In this document: positions 54,352 to 63,467 of the stretch, one piece after another | Position numbering within the stretch: the first letter of the stretch is position 1 | Layout of the letters: each line of letters begins with the position of its first letter | NCBI GenBank assembly: GCA_028281325.1 | Contig: JANQKC010000035.1 | Span: forward strand, 248,001-312,000 | Origin: Alphaproteobacteria bacterium | GTDB taxonomy: Bacteria; Pseudomonadota; Alphaproteobacteria; UBA8366 | Reading direction: 5' to 3' | Length of the DNA: 64,000 nucleotides | Position numbers and translations under genes: made by a program | Notes under the pieces: generated by a model | Seen by the model: only the letters and a program-made list of their open reading frames with translations | The model's database searches: none | What the model was told of the DNA's origin: nothing

Positions 54352-55194
54352 ATGACCGACCCGGTTGTCCTGCGACGAAGCCTGTTGATGACATCGGCGC
54401 TCAGCCCCGATGCCTTCCACGCCTTATTGGCGAGCGGCGCGGACATGGTGTGCGCCGATCTGGAGGACGGCACCGCGGTGGACCGCAAGGCCGAGGGGCG
54501 CACCGCCGTCTTCGACATGTTCACCGGCAGCGCGGCATGCCGCCGTCTGCTGCGGGTGAACCCTCCCCGTACGGCGGAGGGGATGCGCGACATCTTAGCC
54601 GTGATCGACACGCCCACGCCGCCGGACGGCATCATTCTGCCGAAAGTGACCTGCCCCGAGGACGTTGCGCAGGTTGCCGACGTGCTGCGCCCGACCCGGC
54701 CCGAGATCGAAATCCTCGCACTGATCGAAAGTCCCGAAGGCCTGCGCCGTGTCGACGACATTGCCGCGGCCGCGCCTGCGCTAACCTGTTTGATTTTCGG
54801 CACGGCGGATTACAGCGCCGAAATCGGCAGCAACCGGAAATGGGATGCGCTGATCTACGGGCGCAGCCGGATCGTCAACGCCGCCAAAGAGGCCGGAATC
54901 GACGCGATGGACGGAGCATGGTTTGATCCGCATGACGAGGCCGGTTTTCTAGAGGAATTAAATCGGGTCGTCGGCATGGGCTTTACCGGCAAGATCTCCT
55001 ACGAGGCCGCGCATGTCGCGCCGATCCATGCCGCGCTGACGCCGACGGCGGATGAGATCGAGCAAGCAAAGGCGATCATCGCAACGGCCGAGGCGGATAC
55101 CGTCGGGATTGCCCGGCTGGACGGCCATATGGTGAATGAATCGATCGTCCGGTCGGCCCGCCGTGTCTTGGCCGCAGCGGCACTGAGCACATAA
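54352..55194 (+). CDS. CoA ester lyase, HpcH/HpaI/CitE family
   Basis: A 280-residue lyase resembling malyl-CoA, citramalyl-CoA or citryl-CoA lyase. Recognisable are CADLEDGTAVDRKAEGR (about 34-50), RVNPPR, LIESPEG (Mg-binding Glu) and FGTADYSAEIG (Mg-binding Asp). It would cleave a 3-hydroxyacyl-CoA (for example citramalyl-CoA to acetyl-CoA and pyruvate). It sits between acyl-CoA dehydrogenases and a MaoC hydratase, the order seen in mesaconate/itaconate-type pathways. Confidence 0.88.
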   Translation: MTDPVVLRRSLLMTSALSPDAFHALLASGADMVCADLEDGTAVDRKAEGRTAVFDMFTGSAACRRLLRVNPPRTAEGMRDILAVIDTPTPPDGIILPKVTCPEDVAQVADVLRPTRPEIEILALIESPEGLRRVDDIAAAAPALTCLIFGTADYSAEIGSNRKWDALIYGRSRIVNAAKEAGIDAMDGAWFDPHDEAGFLEELNRVVGMGFTGKISYEAAHVAPIHAALTPTADEIEQAKAIIATAEADTVGIARLDGHMVNESIVRSARRVLAAAALST

Positions 55195-55206
55195 GGGAGA
55201 GAGTCC

Positions 55207-55731
55207 ATGGGGTATGGCAGCAAGGAAGTCGGAGCGAACCGGTACCGCGAGGAGATCGGACGGTATTTCGAGGATTTCGAGGTGGGAGACGTCTACGAGC
55301 ATCGCCCCGGCCGGACGATCAGCGAGGCGGACAACACCTGGTTCACCCTATTGACGATGAACACGCACCCGGTCCATTTCGACGCCAACTACGCGGCGAA
55401 GAGCGAGTTCGGCCAGTTGCTGGTGAACAGCGCGCTAACGCTGTCGATCGTCGCGGGCATGAGCGTCAGTGACACGAGCCAGAAGGCGATCGCCAACCTG
55501 GGCTGGAACGACATCAAGCTGACGGCACCAGTCTTCGTCGGCGATACGATCTACGCCGAGAGCGAAGTCCTGGACAAACGCGAATCGAAATCACGCCCGA
55601 CGCAAGGCATCGTCAGCATCAAGACGATCGGCAAGAAGGCCGACGGCACCGTCTTCATGACCTATGACCGCACCATGCTGATCCCGAAACGCGGGCACGG
55701 CGTCGACGACTTAATGGAGCAATCAGGATGA
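55207..55731 (+). CDS. MaoC-family dehydratase
   Basis: A 174-residue hot-dog-fold hydratase, with GRYFEDFEVGDVYEHRPGRTISEADNTWF and catalytic-region MNTHPVHFDANYA (Asp/His pair). It would hydrate an enoyl-CoA such as mesaconyl-CoA. Its stop overlaps the start of the third acyl-CoA dehydrogenase (ATGA), so the two are coupled. Paired with the CitE-like lyase, a hydration-then-cleavage sequence is likely. Confidence 0.88.
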   Translation: MGYGSKEVGANRYREEIGRYFEDFEVGDVYEHRPGRTISEADNTWFTLLTMNTHPVHFDANYAAKSEFGQLLVNSALTLSIVAGMSVSDTSQKAIANLGWNDIKLTAPVFVGDTIYAESEVLDKRESKSRPTQGIVSIKTIGKKADGTVFMTYDRTMLIPKRGHGVDDLMEQSG

Positions 55732-56888
55732 CCGCACAGTCGGAGCAGGACGAACAGGAAACCTTGATCCTCGAGGCGGTCGACCGCTTCCTCGATCGCG
55801 ACGTCAAACCCTACGCGATGGAGTTGGAGCATAACGACACCTATCCCGAGGAAATCGTCGAGAAGATGAAGGAATTGGGGCTGTTCGGCGCCATCATCGA
55901 GGAGGAATACGGCGGGCTTGGTCTTTCCTGCATGACCTACGCGAAGATCGTCGAACGCGTTTCCACGGTTTGGATGTCGCTGTCCGGCATCTTCAACTCG
56001 CACCTCATCATGGCGTCCGCGGTGCAACGGGCCGGCACCGAGGAGCAGAAGCAGAAGTGGCTGCCGAAATTCGCCAGCGGCGAGATACGCGGCGGCCTTG
56101 CCTTGACCGAACCGAATTGCGGAACCGACTTGCAAGCGATCCGCACCCGCGCGACGAAGCAAGGCAACGGCTATGTGGTGAACGGCACAAAGACGTGGAT
56201 ATCCAATGGCATCCACGGCACCTGTTTCGCGGTCATGGTGAAGACCGATCCGGATGCCGAACCGCGCCACAAGGGCATCAGCCTGTTCCTGATCGAAAAG
56301 GGAGAAGGATTCGATGTGTCGCGGAAGCTGGAGAAGCTCGGCTACAAGGGGATCGACTCCGCCGAACTGGTGTTCGACGACTGCCACGTGCCGCACGAGA
56401 ACCTAATCGGCGGCGTCGAAGGCCAAGGCTTCAAGCATGTGATGGGCGGGTTGGAACTGGGGAGGATCAACGTCGCCGCGCGGGGCGTCGGCGTGGCCCA
56501 GGCGGCGCTGGACGAAGCGGTGAAATACTCGCAACAGCGGCAGACCTTCGGCAAGCCGATCTGCGAACACCAAGCGATACAGATCAACATGGCCGACATG
56601 GCGACCCGAACCGAGGCCGCCCGGCTGTTGGTTCACCAAGCCGCCAGCGCTTTCGACAAGGGCGAACGCTGCGATATGGAAGCCGGCATGGCGAAACTCT
56701 TCGCGACCGAAGCCGCCGTCACCAATTCGATGGACTCCATGCGGGTGCATGGCGGGTACGGATATTCCAAGGAGTTTCCCGTCGAGCGCTTCTATCGCGA
56801 CGCACCGCTGCTGACCATCGGCGAAGGCACCAACGAGTTGCAGCGCATCATCATCGCGCGGCAACTGATCCAACGAAATCCAATCTAG
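55728..56888 (+). CDS. Acyl-CoA dehydrogenase, canonical catalytic site
   Basis: A 386-residue acyl-CoA dehydrogenase with GGLALTEPNCGTDLQAIRT and QRQTFGKPICEHQAIQ. Unlike the two upstream copies it has the usual C-terminal base in TIGEGTNELQR, and Gly at the alternative position (LELGR). It therefore belongs to a different branch and likely handles another step, such as oxidising a methylsuccinyl- or glutaryl-type CoA ester. ATG overlaps the MaoC stop by 4 bases. Confidence 0.9.
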   Translation: MTAQSEQDEQETLILEAVDRFLDRDVKPYAMELEHNDTYPEEIVEKMKELGLFGAIIEEEYGGLGLSCMTYAKIVERVSTVWMSLSGIFNSHLIMASAVQRAGTEEQKQKWLPKFASGEIRGGLALTEPNCGTDLQAIRTRATKQGNGYVVNGTKTWISNGIHGTCFAVMVKTDPDAEPRHKGISLFLIEKGEGFDVSRKLEKLGYKGIDSAELVFDDCHVPHENLIGGVEGQGFKHVMGGLELGRINVAARGVGVAQAALDEAVKYSQQRQTFGKPICEHQAIQINMADMATRTEAARLLVHQAASAFDKGERCDMEAGMAKLFATEAAVTNSMDSMRVHGGYGYSKEFPVERFYRDAPLLTIGEGTNELQRIIIARQLIQRNPI

Positions 56889-56903
56889 GCGGAGACCATA
56901 TCG

Positions 56904-58103
56904 ATGCTGCCCTTAGACGGCGTCCGCGTACTGGCCGTCGAACAATACGGCGCCGGCCCCTGGGGAACCCAATACCTGGCCGATATCGGCGCAGAGGTCA
57001 TTAAGATTGAGAACCCGAAGGACGGCGGCGACATGGGGCGCGGGGTCGGCCCGTTCTTCATCGACGACGATTCCTCGAACACCAGCGCTAGCATGTTTTT
57101 TCAAAGCATCAACCGCAATAAGCGGAGCCTGACACTCGACCTCTCGTCGCCGGACGGCCGAGCGGTTTTCCATGACCTGGTGAAGACCGCGGATGCGGTG
57201 ACCTGCAACCTACGCGGCGACGTGCCGGAGAAACTCGGCTTGACCTACGAGACGCTCGGCAAACTCAACCCGAAAATCGTCTGCTCCTTCCTGACCGCCT
57301 ATGGCCGAAACGGCCCCCGCGCCACGTGGCCGGGTTACGACTATCTGATGCAAGCGGAAGCCGGCTATTTCTCCTTGACCGGCGAACCGGACACGCCACC
57401 GACCCGTTTCGGCCTGTCGATCGTCGACCTAATGACTGGCCTGGCGATGGCCTATGCCACCGTCTCCGCCATCCTCGCCGCCCGCGCCACCGGCACCGGC
57501 CAAAACATCGACACGAACCTGTTCGATCTGGCGCTGACCAATGTGTCCTATCCGGCGACCTGGTATCTCAACACGGGTCACGTGCAGGGCCGCGAACCAC
57601 GCTCCGGCCATCCGTCGCTAACGCCCTGCGCGCAGTACAAGACCAAGGACGGATGGATCTTCATCATGTGCAACAAGGAGAAGTTCTGGCCGATTCTGTG
57701 CAATATGATCGATCATCCGGAATGGGGCGAGGACGAGCGGTTCCTGCGCTTCAAGGACCGCTTGGAGAACCGGGCGCTGATCCAGGACATGCTCGACGAG
57801 GCCTTGTCGGCCCGAACCACCGACGAATGGCTGGATCATTTCGCGGGCCAGGTCCCGGCCGCACCGATCTACGATGTCAAGCAGGCGATGGAGAATCCCT
57901 TCGTGACCGAGAACGGCAAGATTCAGGATTTGGTTCATCAGAACGGCACGCCGTTTCGGGTATTGGATTGTCCTTTCGACATGGGCGACCCGACCCCGAG
58001 CCGGCCCGCCCCCGAACTCGGCGAGGATACCGATGATCTACTCGCCGAACTCGGTTACGACACCACGCGGATTGCGCAGTTGCGGGAAAAGGGAGCGGTG
58101 TAA
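56904..58103 (+). CDS. CaiB/BaiF-family CoA transferase
   Basis: A 399-residue class III CoA transferase with the N-terminal LDGVRVLAVEQYGAGPWGTQYLADIGAEVIKIE, and the region containing the expected catalytic Asp (LSIVDLMTGLAMA, near 175). It would load or exchange CoA on a carboxylate, feeding the pathway encoded by the operon. It is the last of seven genes and ends 17 bases from convergent egtD. Confidence 0.9.
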   Translation: MLPLDGVRVLAVEQYGAGPWGTQYLADIGAEVIKIENPKDGGDMGRGVGPFFIDDDSSNTSASMFFQSINRNKRSLTLDLSSPDGRAVFHDLVKTADAVTCNLRGDVPEKLGLTYETLGKLNPKIVCSFLTAYGRNGPRATWPGYDYLMQAEAGYFSLTGEPDTPPTRFGLSIVDLMTGLAMAYATVSAILAARATGTGQNIDTNLFDLALTNVSYPATWYLNTGHVQGREPRSGHPSLTPCAQYKTKDGWIFIMCNKEKFWPILCNMIDHPEWGEDERFLRFKDRLENRALIQDMLDEALSARTTDEWLDHFAGQVPAAPIYDVKQAMENPFVTENGKIQDLVHQNGTPFRVLDCPFDMGDPTPSRPAPELGEDTDDLLAELGYDTTRIAQLREKGAV

Positions 58104-58120
58104 CGGCCCAACGCCGACGG

Positions 58121-59095
58121 TCACGGCACCGTCAGGAAATGCACGCTGAACAATTTGTCTTCATCGGTCCAGACGCGCTGCGGTTCGAAGCCCGCGTCGC
58201 GCGCCATCGCCTGGAACTGTTCGATATCGAATTTGTGTGAATTCTCGGTGTGAATGGTTTCACCTTCACGAAACTCGACGACATTTCCGTCGACCGTCAC
58301 CTGTTGATCGCGCAGGCTGCGAAGATGCATCTCAACCCGGCCCAACTCCGCGTTATAGCGAACATGATGCTCGAACTGATCGAGGTCGAAATCCGCGCCT
58401 AGCTCGTTATTGATCCGATCCAGCAAGTTCATATTGAACGCCGCCGTCACGCCGGCCGCGTCGTCATATGCAGCCTCCAAAATCGCGACATCCTTCTTCA
58501 AATCGATCCCGATCAACATGCCGCCGCCCGACCCTAAAAGTTTGGCCGCGCTGGCCAGCAGGGTTCGGGCCGCTTCCGGCGCGAAGTTGCCCAAGGTCGA
58601 CCCCGGGAAAAACCCGACCCGGCGCGCTTCGGGATAGGCGGCCGGCGGCGTCACCTCGAACGGCTGCACGAAGTCGGCGCAGACCGCATGGACCTCAAGA
58701 TCCGGATAATCGGACGCCAGCATGCCCGCGGCCGCCAACAGGTGTTCCTTGGAGATATCGACGGCGACATAAGACACCGGCCGATCCAGGGCATCCACGA
58801 CCGGGCGGATTTTTTTGACCGAACCGCAGCCATACTCGACGATCTGCGCGTGCGGACCGATGCATTCGGCAACTTCGTCACCGATTCTTTCCAATAGGGC
58901 CGTCTCGGTCCGCGTTGGATAATACTCCGGCAGATCACAGATGCTGTCGAACAGCTTCGATCCTTTTTCATCGTAAAAGAATTTGCACGGCAACGTTTTG
59001 GGAGTCGATTGCAACCCGCTCAACACCTCGGACAAAAAATCGTCCGTCTCGGGTTCCAAATCGTCAAATGATTCTAACAATGCTTGTGAGCTCAT
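58121..59095 (-). CDS. egtD: L-histidine N-alpha-methyltransferase
   Basis: A 324-residue SAM-dependent methyltransferase. It has the start of EgtD proteins (LPCKFFYDEKGSKLFDSICDLPEYYPTRTE), a SAM site EYGCGSVKKI, FFPGSTLGNF, and a C-terminal EGETIHTENSHKF. It makes hercynine, the first step in ergothioneine synthesis. The partner egtB sulfoxide synthase is not next to it; it must lie elsewhere or be missing. A 20-bp inverted repeat stands just upstream of its start. Confidence 0.9.
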   Translation of the reverse strand: MSSQALLESFDDLEPETDDFLSEVLSGLQSTPKTLPCKFFYDEKGSKLFDSICDLPEYYPTRTETALLERIGDEVAECIGPHAQIVEYGCGSVKKIRPVVDALDRPVSYVAVDISKEHLLAAAGMLASDYPDLEVHAVCADFVQPFEVTPPAAYPEARRVGFFPGSTLGNFAPEAARTLLASAAKLLGSGGGMLIGIDLKKDVAILEAAYDDAAGVTAAFNMNLLDRINNELGADFDLDQFEHHVRYNAELGRVEMHLRSLRDQQVTVDGNVVEFREGETIHTENSHKFDIEQFQAMARDAGFEPQRVWTDEDKLFSVHFLTVP

Positions 59096-59103
59096 CGCTC
59101 CTC

Positions 59104-59123
59104 AACATTTTGTTTTAAATGTT
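59104..59123. promoter_or_regulatory. Inverted repeat upstream of egtD
   Basis: AACATTT (59104-59110) and AAATGTT (59117-59123) are perfect complements with a six-base TGTTTT spacer, 9 bases before the egtD start. The AT-rich setting in GC-rich DNA suggests an operator or a leader hairpin over the ribosome binding site. Role inferred. Confidence 0.45.
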
Positions 59124-59219
59124 TGGGGTGAGCGGCGCACCCTAGACCACCCGCCCTTGCCACGCAAACCCGAAGCCAACTTTACTTTTATTACTGTTTT
59201 GTGACGTAATGCGGCATCG

Positions 59220-60425
59220 ATGGCACGGCAAAAATCTAAACTCACACTCTCCACCTGTTGCGGCGTGCATGTTCTGCATGACGGATTGGTGGATATGCTC
59301 TATGCCCTCCTGCCCATTCTCCGCGAAGCATTCGGCCTGTCATACGCCGAAGTCGGATTGATCCGGGCGGCCAACAAAGCCGCAACGGCGATGCTGCAGA
59401 TTCCCGCCGGGTTATGGGCCGAGCGTGCGGGCGAACGAAACCTGCTCGCGCTCGGTACCGCCGCCGCCGGCGCGGGCTTTATCGGCCTTGGCTTTTCGAC
59501 CGGCTTCATCTCGCTACTCGTCTTTATCTTTCTCGCCGGGCTCGGCGCCGCCTTCCAGCATCCTTTGGCTTCGTCCTTGATTACCGGCGCTTACCCGGAC
59601 GTCGGCCGACGGGCCGCGCTCGGCACTTATAACTCGTTCGGCGACGTGGGCAAGTTCATGTTCATGGGGTTGACTATCCTCGCCACCGGCATCGGCATGC
59701 CCTGGCAAGCGCCGGTGATCGGATACGGCGTCACCGCGGTTATCGTCGCGGGCGCATGTTTGGTGTTGCTTCGACTTGCCGGTAGCGGCGGCAAGCCGAC
59801 CATGGAACAAAAGGAAAGCGCCGCAAACGGACCGAAAGGTTGGGGCATCCGACATCGCGGCGGGTTCGTATCGCTGGGCATGATCGCGGCGCTCGACAAC
59901 ACGACGCGCAACGGCTTTTTGACCTTCGTCGCCTTCCTGATGATCGAGAAAGGCGTCCCCACCGGATGGGCCGCGTCGGCCGTGCTGATCACACTGCTCG
60001 GCGGCATGCTCGGCAAGTTCGCTTGCGGCATTTTGGCGGAGCGTGCCGGGATCGCACGCACCATCGCGATCACCGAAATCGGCACCGGCGCCGGCATCCT
60101 GCTCATTCTCGCAATGCCCCCGCTCTACGCCTTCTTTCTTCTACCGATTCTCGGCGTCTTCCTGAACGGCACATCGTCGGCGGTCTATGGTTCCGTCGGT
60201 GAGCTGATCGAGGACGACAAACATTCACGGGCGTTCGGGCTCATGTATACGCTTGGGTCGACCTGCGGTCTCATCGCCCCGCTCGCCTATGGGTTCCTCG
60301 CCGATATCGCCGGCATCGAGACGACGATGATGGTCATTTCGATCGTCGTGCTATTGACGCTGCCGTTGTGCTTGATCCTCGGCCCGGCATTGGCGACCAC
60401 CGAAGCGGCCCGGCCTGCCGAATAG
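59220..60425 (+). CDS. MFS transporter, Fsr-like
   Basis: A 401-residue twelve-helix carrier of the major facilitator superfamily. The N-terminal HVLHDGLVDMLYALLPILREAFGLSYAEVGLIRA and LGAAFQHPLASSLI resemble the fosmidomycin-resistance (Fsr) group. It probably exports a drug or metabolite. Divergent from egtD and convergent with the quinone-reductase pair, it appears to be a single transcription unit. Confidence 0.87.
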   Translation: MARQKSKLTLSTCCGVHVLHDGLVDMLYALLPILREAFGLSYAEVGLIRAANKAATAMLQIPAGLWAERAGERNLLALGTAAAGAGFIGLGFSTGFISLLVFIFLAGLGAAFQHPLASSLITGAYPDVGRRAALGTYNSFGDVGKFMFMGLTILATGIGMPWQAPVIGYGVTAVIVAGACLVLLRLAGSGGKPTMEQKESAANGPKGWGIRHRGGFVSLGMIAALDNTTRNGFLTFVAFLMIEKGVPTGWAASAVLITLLGGMLGKFACGILAERAGIARTIAITEIGTGAGILLILAMPPLYAFFLLPILGVFLNGTSSAVYGSVGELIEDDKHSRAFGLMYTLGSTCGLIAPLAYGFLADIAGIETTMMVISIVVLLTLPLCLILGPALATTEAARPAE

Positions 60426-60434
60426 ACCGGGGCG

Positions 60435-61427
60435 CTAAGGATGGACAACGACGCGGCCGATGTTGCGCCGCCCGGTGATCTCCGCCGCCGCATCGGCGAT
60501 GCGTTCCAGCGGATATGCTTTGTGTATGCGCGGCGCGATTTTGCCGTCGCGCCACATCCGCACCAGACGCGCGATTTGCGGTCGGACCCGTGGCGCAAAA
60601 ACCTCGCGTCCGTGATCCGGTCCCCACCCCATATAGGTCCCCCAACTGAAACCCATGACGCCGATATTCTTCAGCAACAGGAGATTGACCCCGATCTGCG
60701 GTATGTCCCCGGCCGCATAGCCGATCGTCAGCAGACGCCCGCCGATATCGAGACAGCGCAACGCGTCATGGAACATGTCGCCGCCGATCGGGTCGAACAC
60801 GACATTCACGCCGCGACCGTCAGTCAGCGATCGCACACGCGGACGGAAGTCTTTCGGTTCAATCACCGCATCCGCCCCATGCGCCAGGGCCACATCGCGT
60901 TTCTCCGACGTGCTCGCCACCGCGATAACCCGCGCGCCGAGCGCGTTGGCGACGTCGACTGCCGCCAAACCGACACCACCGCCGGCCCCTAACACCAACA
61001 AGGTCTGTCCTGCCGACAAGCCGCCGCGCCAGGTCAGCGAACACAACGCCGTGGCATAGGAGCTGGGTAAGGTCGACGCCGCGTCCATTGGCAATCCATC
61101 TCCCACGGGATAGACGGTCTCGACAGGATGCACGACCTGCTCGGCCCAACCGCCGCTGTCCACGAAGGCGCAGACGCGATCGCCCGGTGCAATCCCGTCG
61201 ACATCCGAAGCGACCTCCAGAACCTCACCGGAAACATCCGTGCCGGGAACGAAGGGCAAATCCGGCCGGCGTTGATACTTGCTCTCCACCATCAAGATGT
61301 TGGCAAAGGCCACACCCGCATAGCGGATGCCGATACGAACACAGCCCGGCCGTATCGCCGGGACCGGTACGTCATCGACGCACAAACCGGCAATGCCGTC
61401 CCATCCCGCGCATCGAACCGCCCGCAT
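60435..61427 (-). CDS. NADPH:quinone oxidoreductase family protein, tandem copy 2
   Basis: A 330-residue zinc-free MDR-type oxidoreductase with VPGTDVSGEVLE, the NADPH motif LGAGGGVGLAAVDVA, and IGYAAGDIPQIGVN. The zinc-ligand cysteines of alcohol dehydrogenases are missing. It would reduce quinones or 2-enoyl compounds, or act as an acryloyl-type reductase. The ATG at 61427 is chosen since homologues start MRAV; a longer frame reaches into the upstream gene. About 45% like the upstream copy by eye. Confidence 0.88.
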   Translation of the reverse strand: MRAVRCAGWDGIAGLCVDDVPVPAIRPGCVRIGIRYAGVAFANILMVESKYQRRPDLPFVPGTDVSGEVLEVASDVDGIAPGDRVCAFVDSGGWAEQVVHPVETVYPVGDGLPMDAASTLPSSYATALCSLTWRGGLSAGQTLLVLGAGGGVGLAAVDVANALGARVIAVASTSEKRDVALAHGADAVIEPKDFRPRVRSLTDGRGVNVVFDPIGGDMFHDALRCLDIGGRLLTIGYAAGDIPQIGVNLLLLKNIGVMGFSWGTYMGWGPDHGREVFAPRVRPQIARLVRMWRDGKIAPRIHKAYPLERIADAAAEITGRRNIGRVVVHP

Positions 61428-61438
61428 GGTGGACTCGC

Positions 61439-62431
61439 TCACGGGGTCAAGACGACGCGGCCGATGGCCTTTCGTCCCCGCACCTCGCGCATCGCGTCGC
61501 GGAAGTCGGCCAAATCGAAAGACGCATGCACCGTCGGCCTGATCTTGCCGTCCCGCCACCAGCCGAACAGCGTTTGCATCATCTCGGCCACCTCATCGGC
61601 ATATCGATCGCGGCGGTCCACCGGGCTCCATCCGACATATTCGCCCCAATTGAATCCCATGACGCTGACGTTCTTCACGAGCAGAACATTGAACCCGATC
61701 GACGGAATCTCGCCCGCCGCGTAGCCGATCGTCACCAGCCGTCCGCCGGGTCGCAGGCAACTGATCGACGGCCGCGATACCGGTCCGCCGACCGGGTCGT
61801 AGACGACATCCAACCCGTCACCGCCGGTTATGCTTTCCACATTTTCGCGGAACCCATCGGTCGCGATCACGTGCTCCACGCCGCGGTCCCGCAAGATCGC
61901 TTGCTTCTCGTCGCCATTGGCGACGGCGATCACACGCGCGCCGACGGCCTGGGCAATTTCGACGGCGGCGAGACCAACGCCACCGGCCGCGCCATGAACC
62001 AACACGGTCTCGCCCTCGGCAAGGTTGGCCCGCCAGCACAACCCCCCGAACGATGTGGGATAGGAAATACACAACGCCACCGCCGCATCGAGCGGCAACC
62101 CGTCCGGCACGACATGCACGTTCGCTTCGCGGGCGACCATCTGCTCGGCATAGCCGCCCCAATCGACCACCGCCAAAACGCGATCGCCCGGTTTGCAGCG
62201 GGTAACACCATCACCGCATTCGAGGACAGTGCCGGCAACCTCGGTTCCCGGAACAAAGGGCAATGGCGGTTTCCGCTGATACTTGCCGGCAACCACCAAT
62301 GTCGTGGCGAAACTGACACCCGCATACTCGATGCGGATACGCACGCCGCCGGGCACCAAATCGGGGACCGGCGCCTCGCCGATAGTCAGATCGTCATAGT
62401 CACACCAGTCTTCACAGACGACCGCGCGCAT
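61439..62431 (-). CDS. NADPH:quinone oxidoreductase family protein, tandem copy 1
   Basis: A 330-residue MDR protein, first of the pair, with VPGTEVAGTVLE, VHGAAGGVGLAAVEIA and IGYAAGEIPSIGFN. It is 25 bases downstream of the dioxygenase gene and 11 bases before its paralogue, so the three likely form one transcript. The conserved closing motif GRKAIGRVVL is shared by both. Substrate unknown. Confidence 0.88.
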   Translation of the reverse strand: MRAVVCEDWCDYDDLTIGEAPVPDLVPGGVRIRIEYAGVSFATTLVVAGKYQRKPPLPFVPGTEVAGTVLECGDGVTRCKPGDRVLAVVDWGGYAEQMVAREANVHVVPDGLPLDAAVALCISYPTSFGGLCWRANLAEGETVLVHGAAGGVGLAAVEIAQAVGARVIAVANGDEKQAILRDRGVEHVIATDGFRENVESITGGDGLDVVYDPVGGPVSRPSISCLRPGGRLVTIGYAAGEIPSIGFNVLLVKNVSVMGFNWGEYVGWSPVDRRDRYADEVAEMMQTLFGWWRDGKIRPTVHASFDLADFRDAMREVRGRKAIGRVVLTP

Positions 62432-62456
62432 TGCTCTCTCCTAAGACTTTCGAAGG

Positions 62457-63323
62457 TTAAACCGGGCGATCGCCCGCAAGCTGAGTTCGATGCATGACCC
62501 GCCGACGGGAATCATCGAAAGCTTCCCGCCGATGCATCACGCAGCGATTATCCCACATCAAGACGTCGCCAACCGCCCATTTGTGTTCCCAGACGAACTT
62601 CGGCTGCAAGACATGCGCCCAAATCGCATCAAGCAATTCCTCGTTCTCTTCGAGGGACAGGTCCTCGACATAACCATTCATCCGCCGGCCAAGATACAGC
62701 GCCTTGCGTCCGGTTTCCGGGTGGGTCCGAACCGCTGGATGCCATGGCCCGGGCGCCTCGCGGACATCTTCGACGATATCGTAGCCCGCGCGTCGGTCCC
62801 CGGCGCTGGTATAGGTCTGATCGTGCTTGAGTCGCTTGCCCTCGATGCGACGCCGCAGATCGTCCGGCAGTGTTTCGTAAGCCGCAATCATATTGAGAAA
62901 GGATGTATTGCCGCCCGATGGCGGCACTTCGAGCGCGTGCAGAATGCTGGCGGCCGGCGGCACTTCCACGAAAGCGCTGTCCGTATGCCAAGCCGCCTCG
63001 CTCGCTCCCAATTGCCCGATCGGCTCGCCATTCTCCTTCACATTGGAGATCACATTGATTTCCGGCGGAACCTTGGGACCGTTGCGTGGTCCCTCTGCGA
63101 GATTGAGGAGTTTGCTCGGCGGGAACTCGAGGTCTCCGAAGCCAAGCGTGAAGTCGATCAGATTCCGGTCGGTCAACAGCGCGCCGCGAAACAAGAGAAC
63201 GAGGTGTTCGAGCCATGCCGCGCGAATTTCGCTTGTGACGGCCTTATCCGGGCGTTTGCGAAGGTCCACGCCGCGTATTTCCGCGCCCAGCGATTCGCCC
63301 AATGGAACAATCTCGATACCCAT
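62457..63323 (-). CDS. TauD/TfdA-family dioxygenase
   Basis: A 288-residue Fe(II)/2-oxoglutarate-dependent oxygenase. It has the 2-His-1-Asp triad beginning AWHTDSAFVE (H-x-D near 110) and a C-terminal DVLMWDNRCVMHRREAFDDSRRRVMHRTQ that supplies His and the 2-oxoglutarate Arg. ATG at 63323 with AAAGG upstream; a GTG 4 codons earlier is possible. It heads the quinone-reductase operon. Targets of this family are taurine, phenoxyacids and other small acids. Confidence 0.88.
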   Translation of the reverse strand: MGIEIVPLGESLGAEIRGVDLRKRPDKAVTSEIRAAWLEHLVLLFRGALLTDRNLIDFTLGFGDLEFPPSKLLNLAEGPRNGPKVPPEINVISNVKENGEPIGQLGASEAAWHTDSAFVEVPPAASILHALEVPPSGGNTSFLNMIAAYETLPDDLRRRIEGKRLKHDQTYTSAGDRRAGYDIVEDVREAPGPWHPAVRTHPETGRKALYLGRRMNGYVEDLSLEENEELLDAIWAHVLQPKFVWEHKWAVGDVLMWDNRCVMHRREAFDDSRRRVMHRTQLAGDRPV

Positions 63324-63467
63324 GATCCCTTTCACAGCCGGTTGGCGCCGCGACCATAACTACATCATGGATCGGCGAAACACGGCAAATGGAACAGTCG
63401 ACCGTTTGACGTCGAGTTCAAACTTTCGCAGGTTACCGATGGCATACCGCCAGAAAGGACGGGAAAG

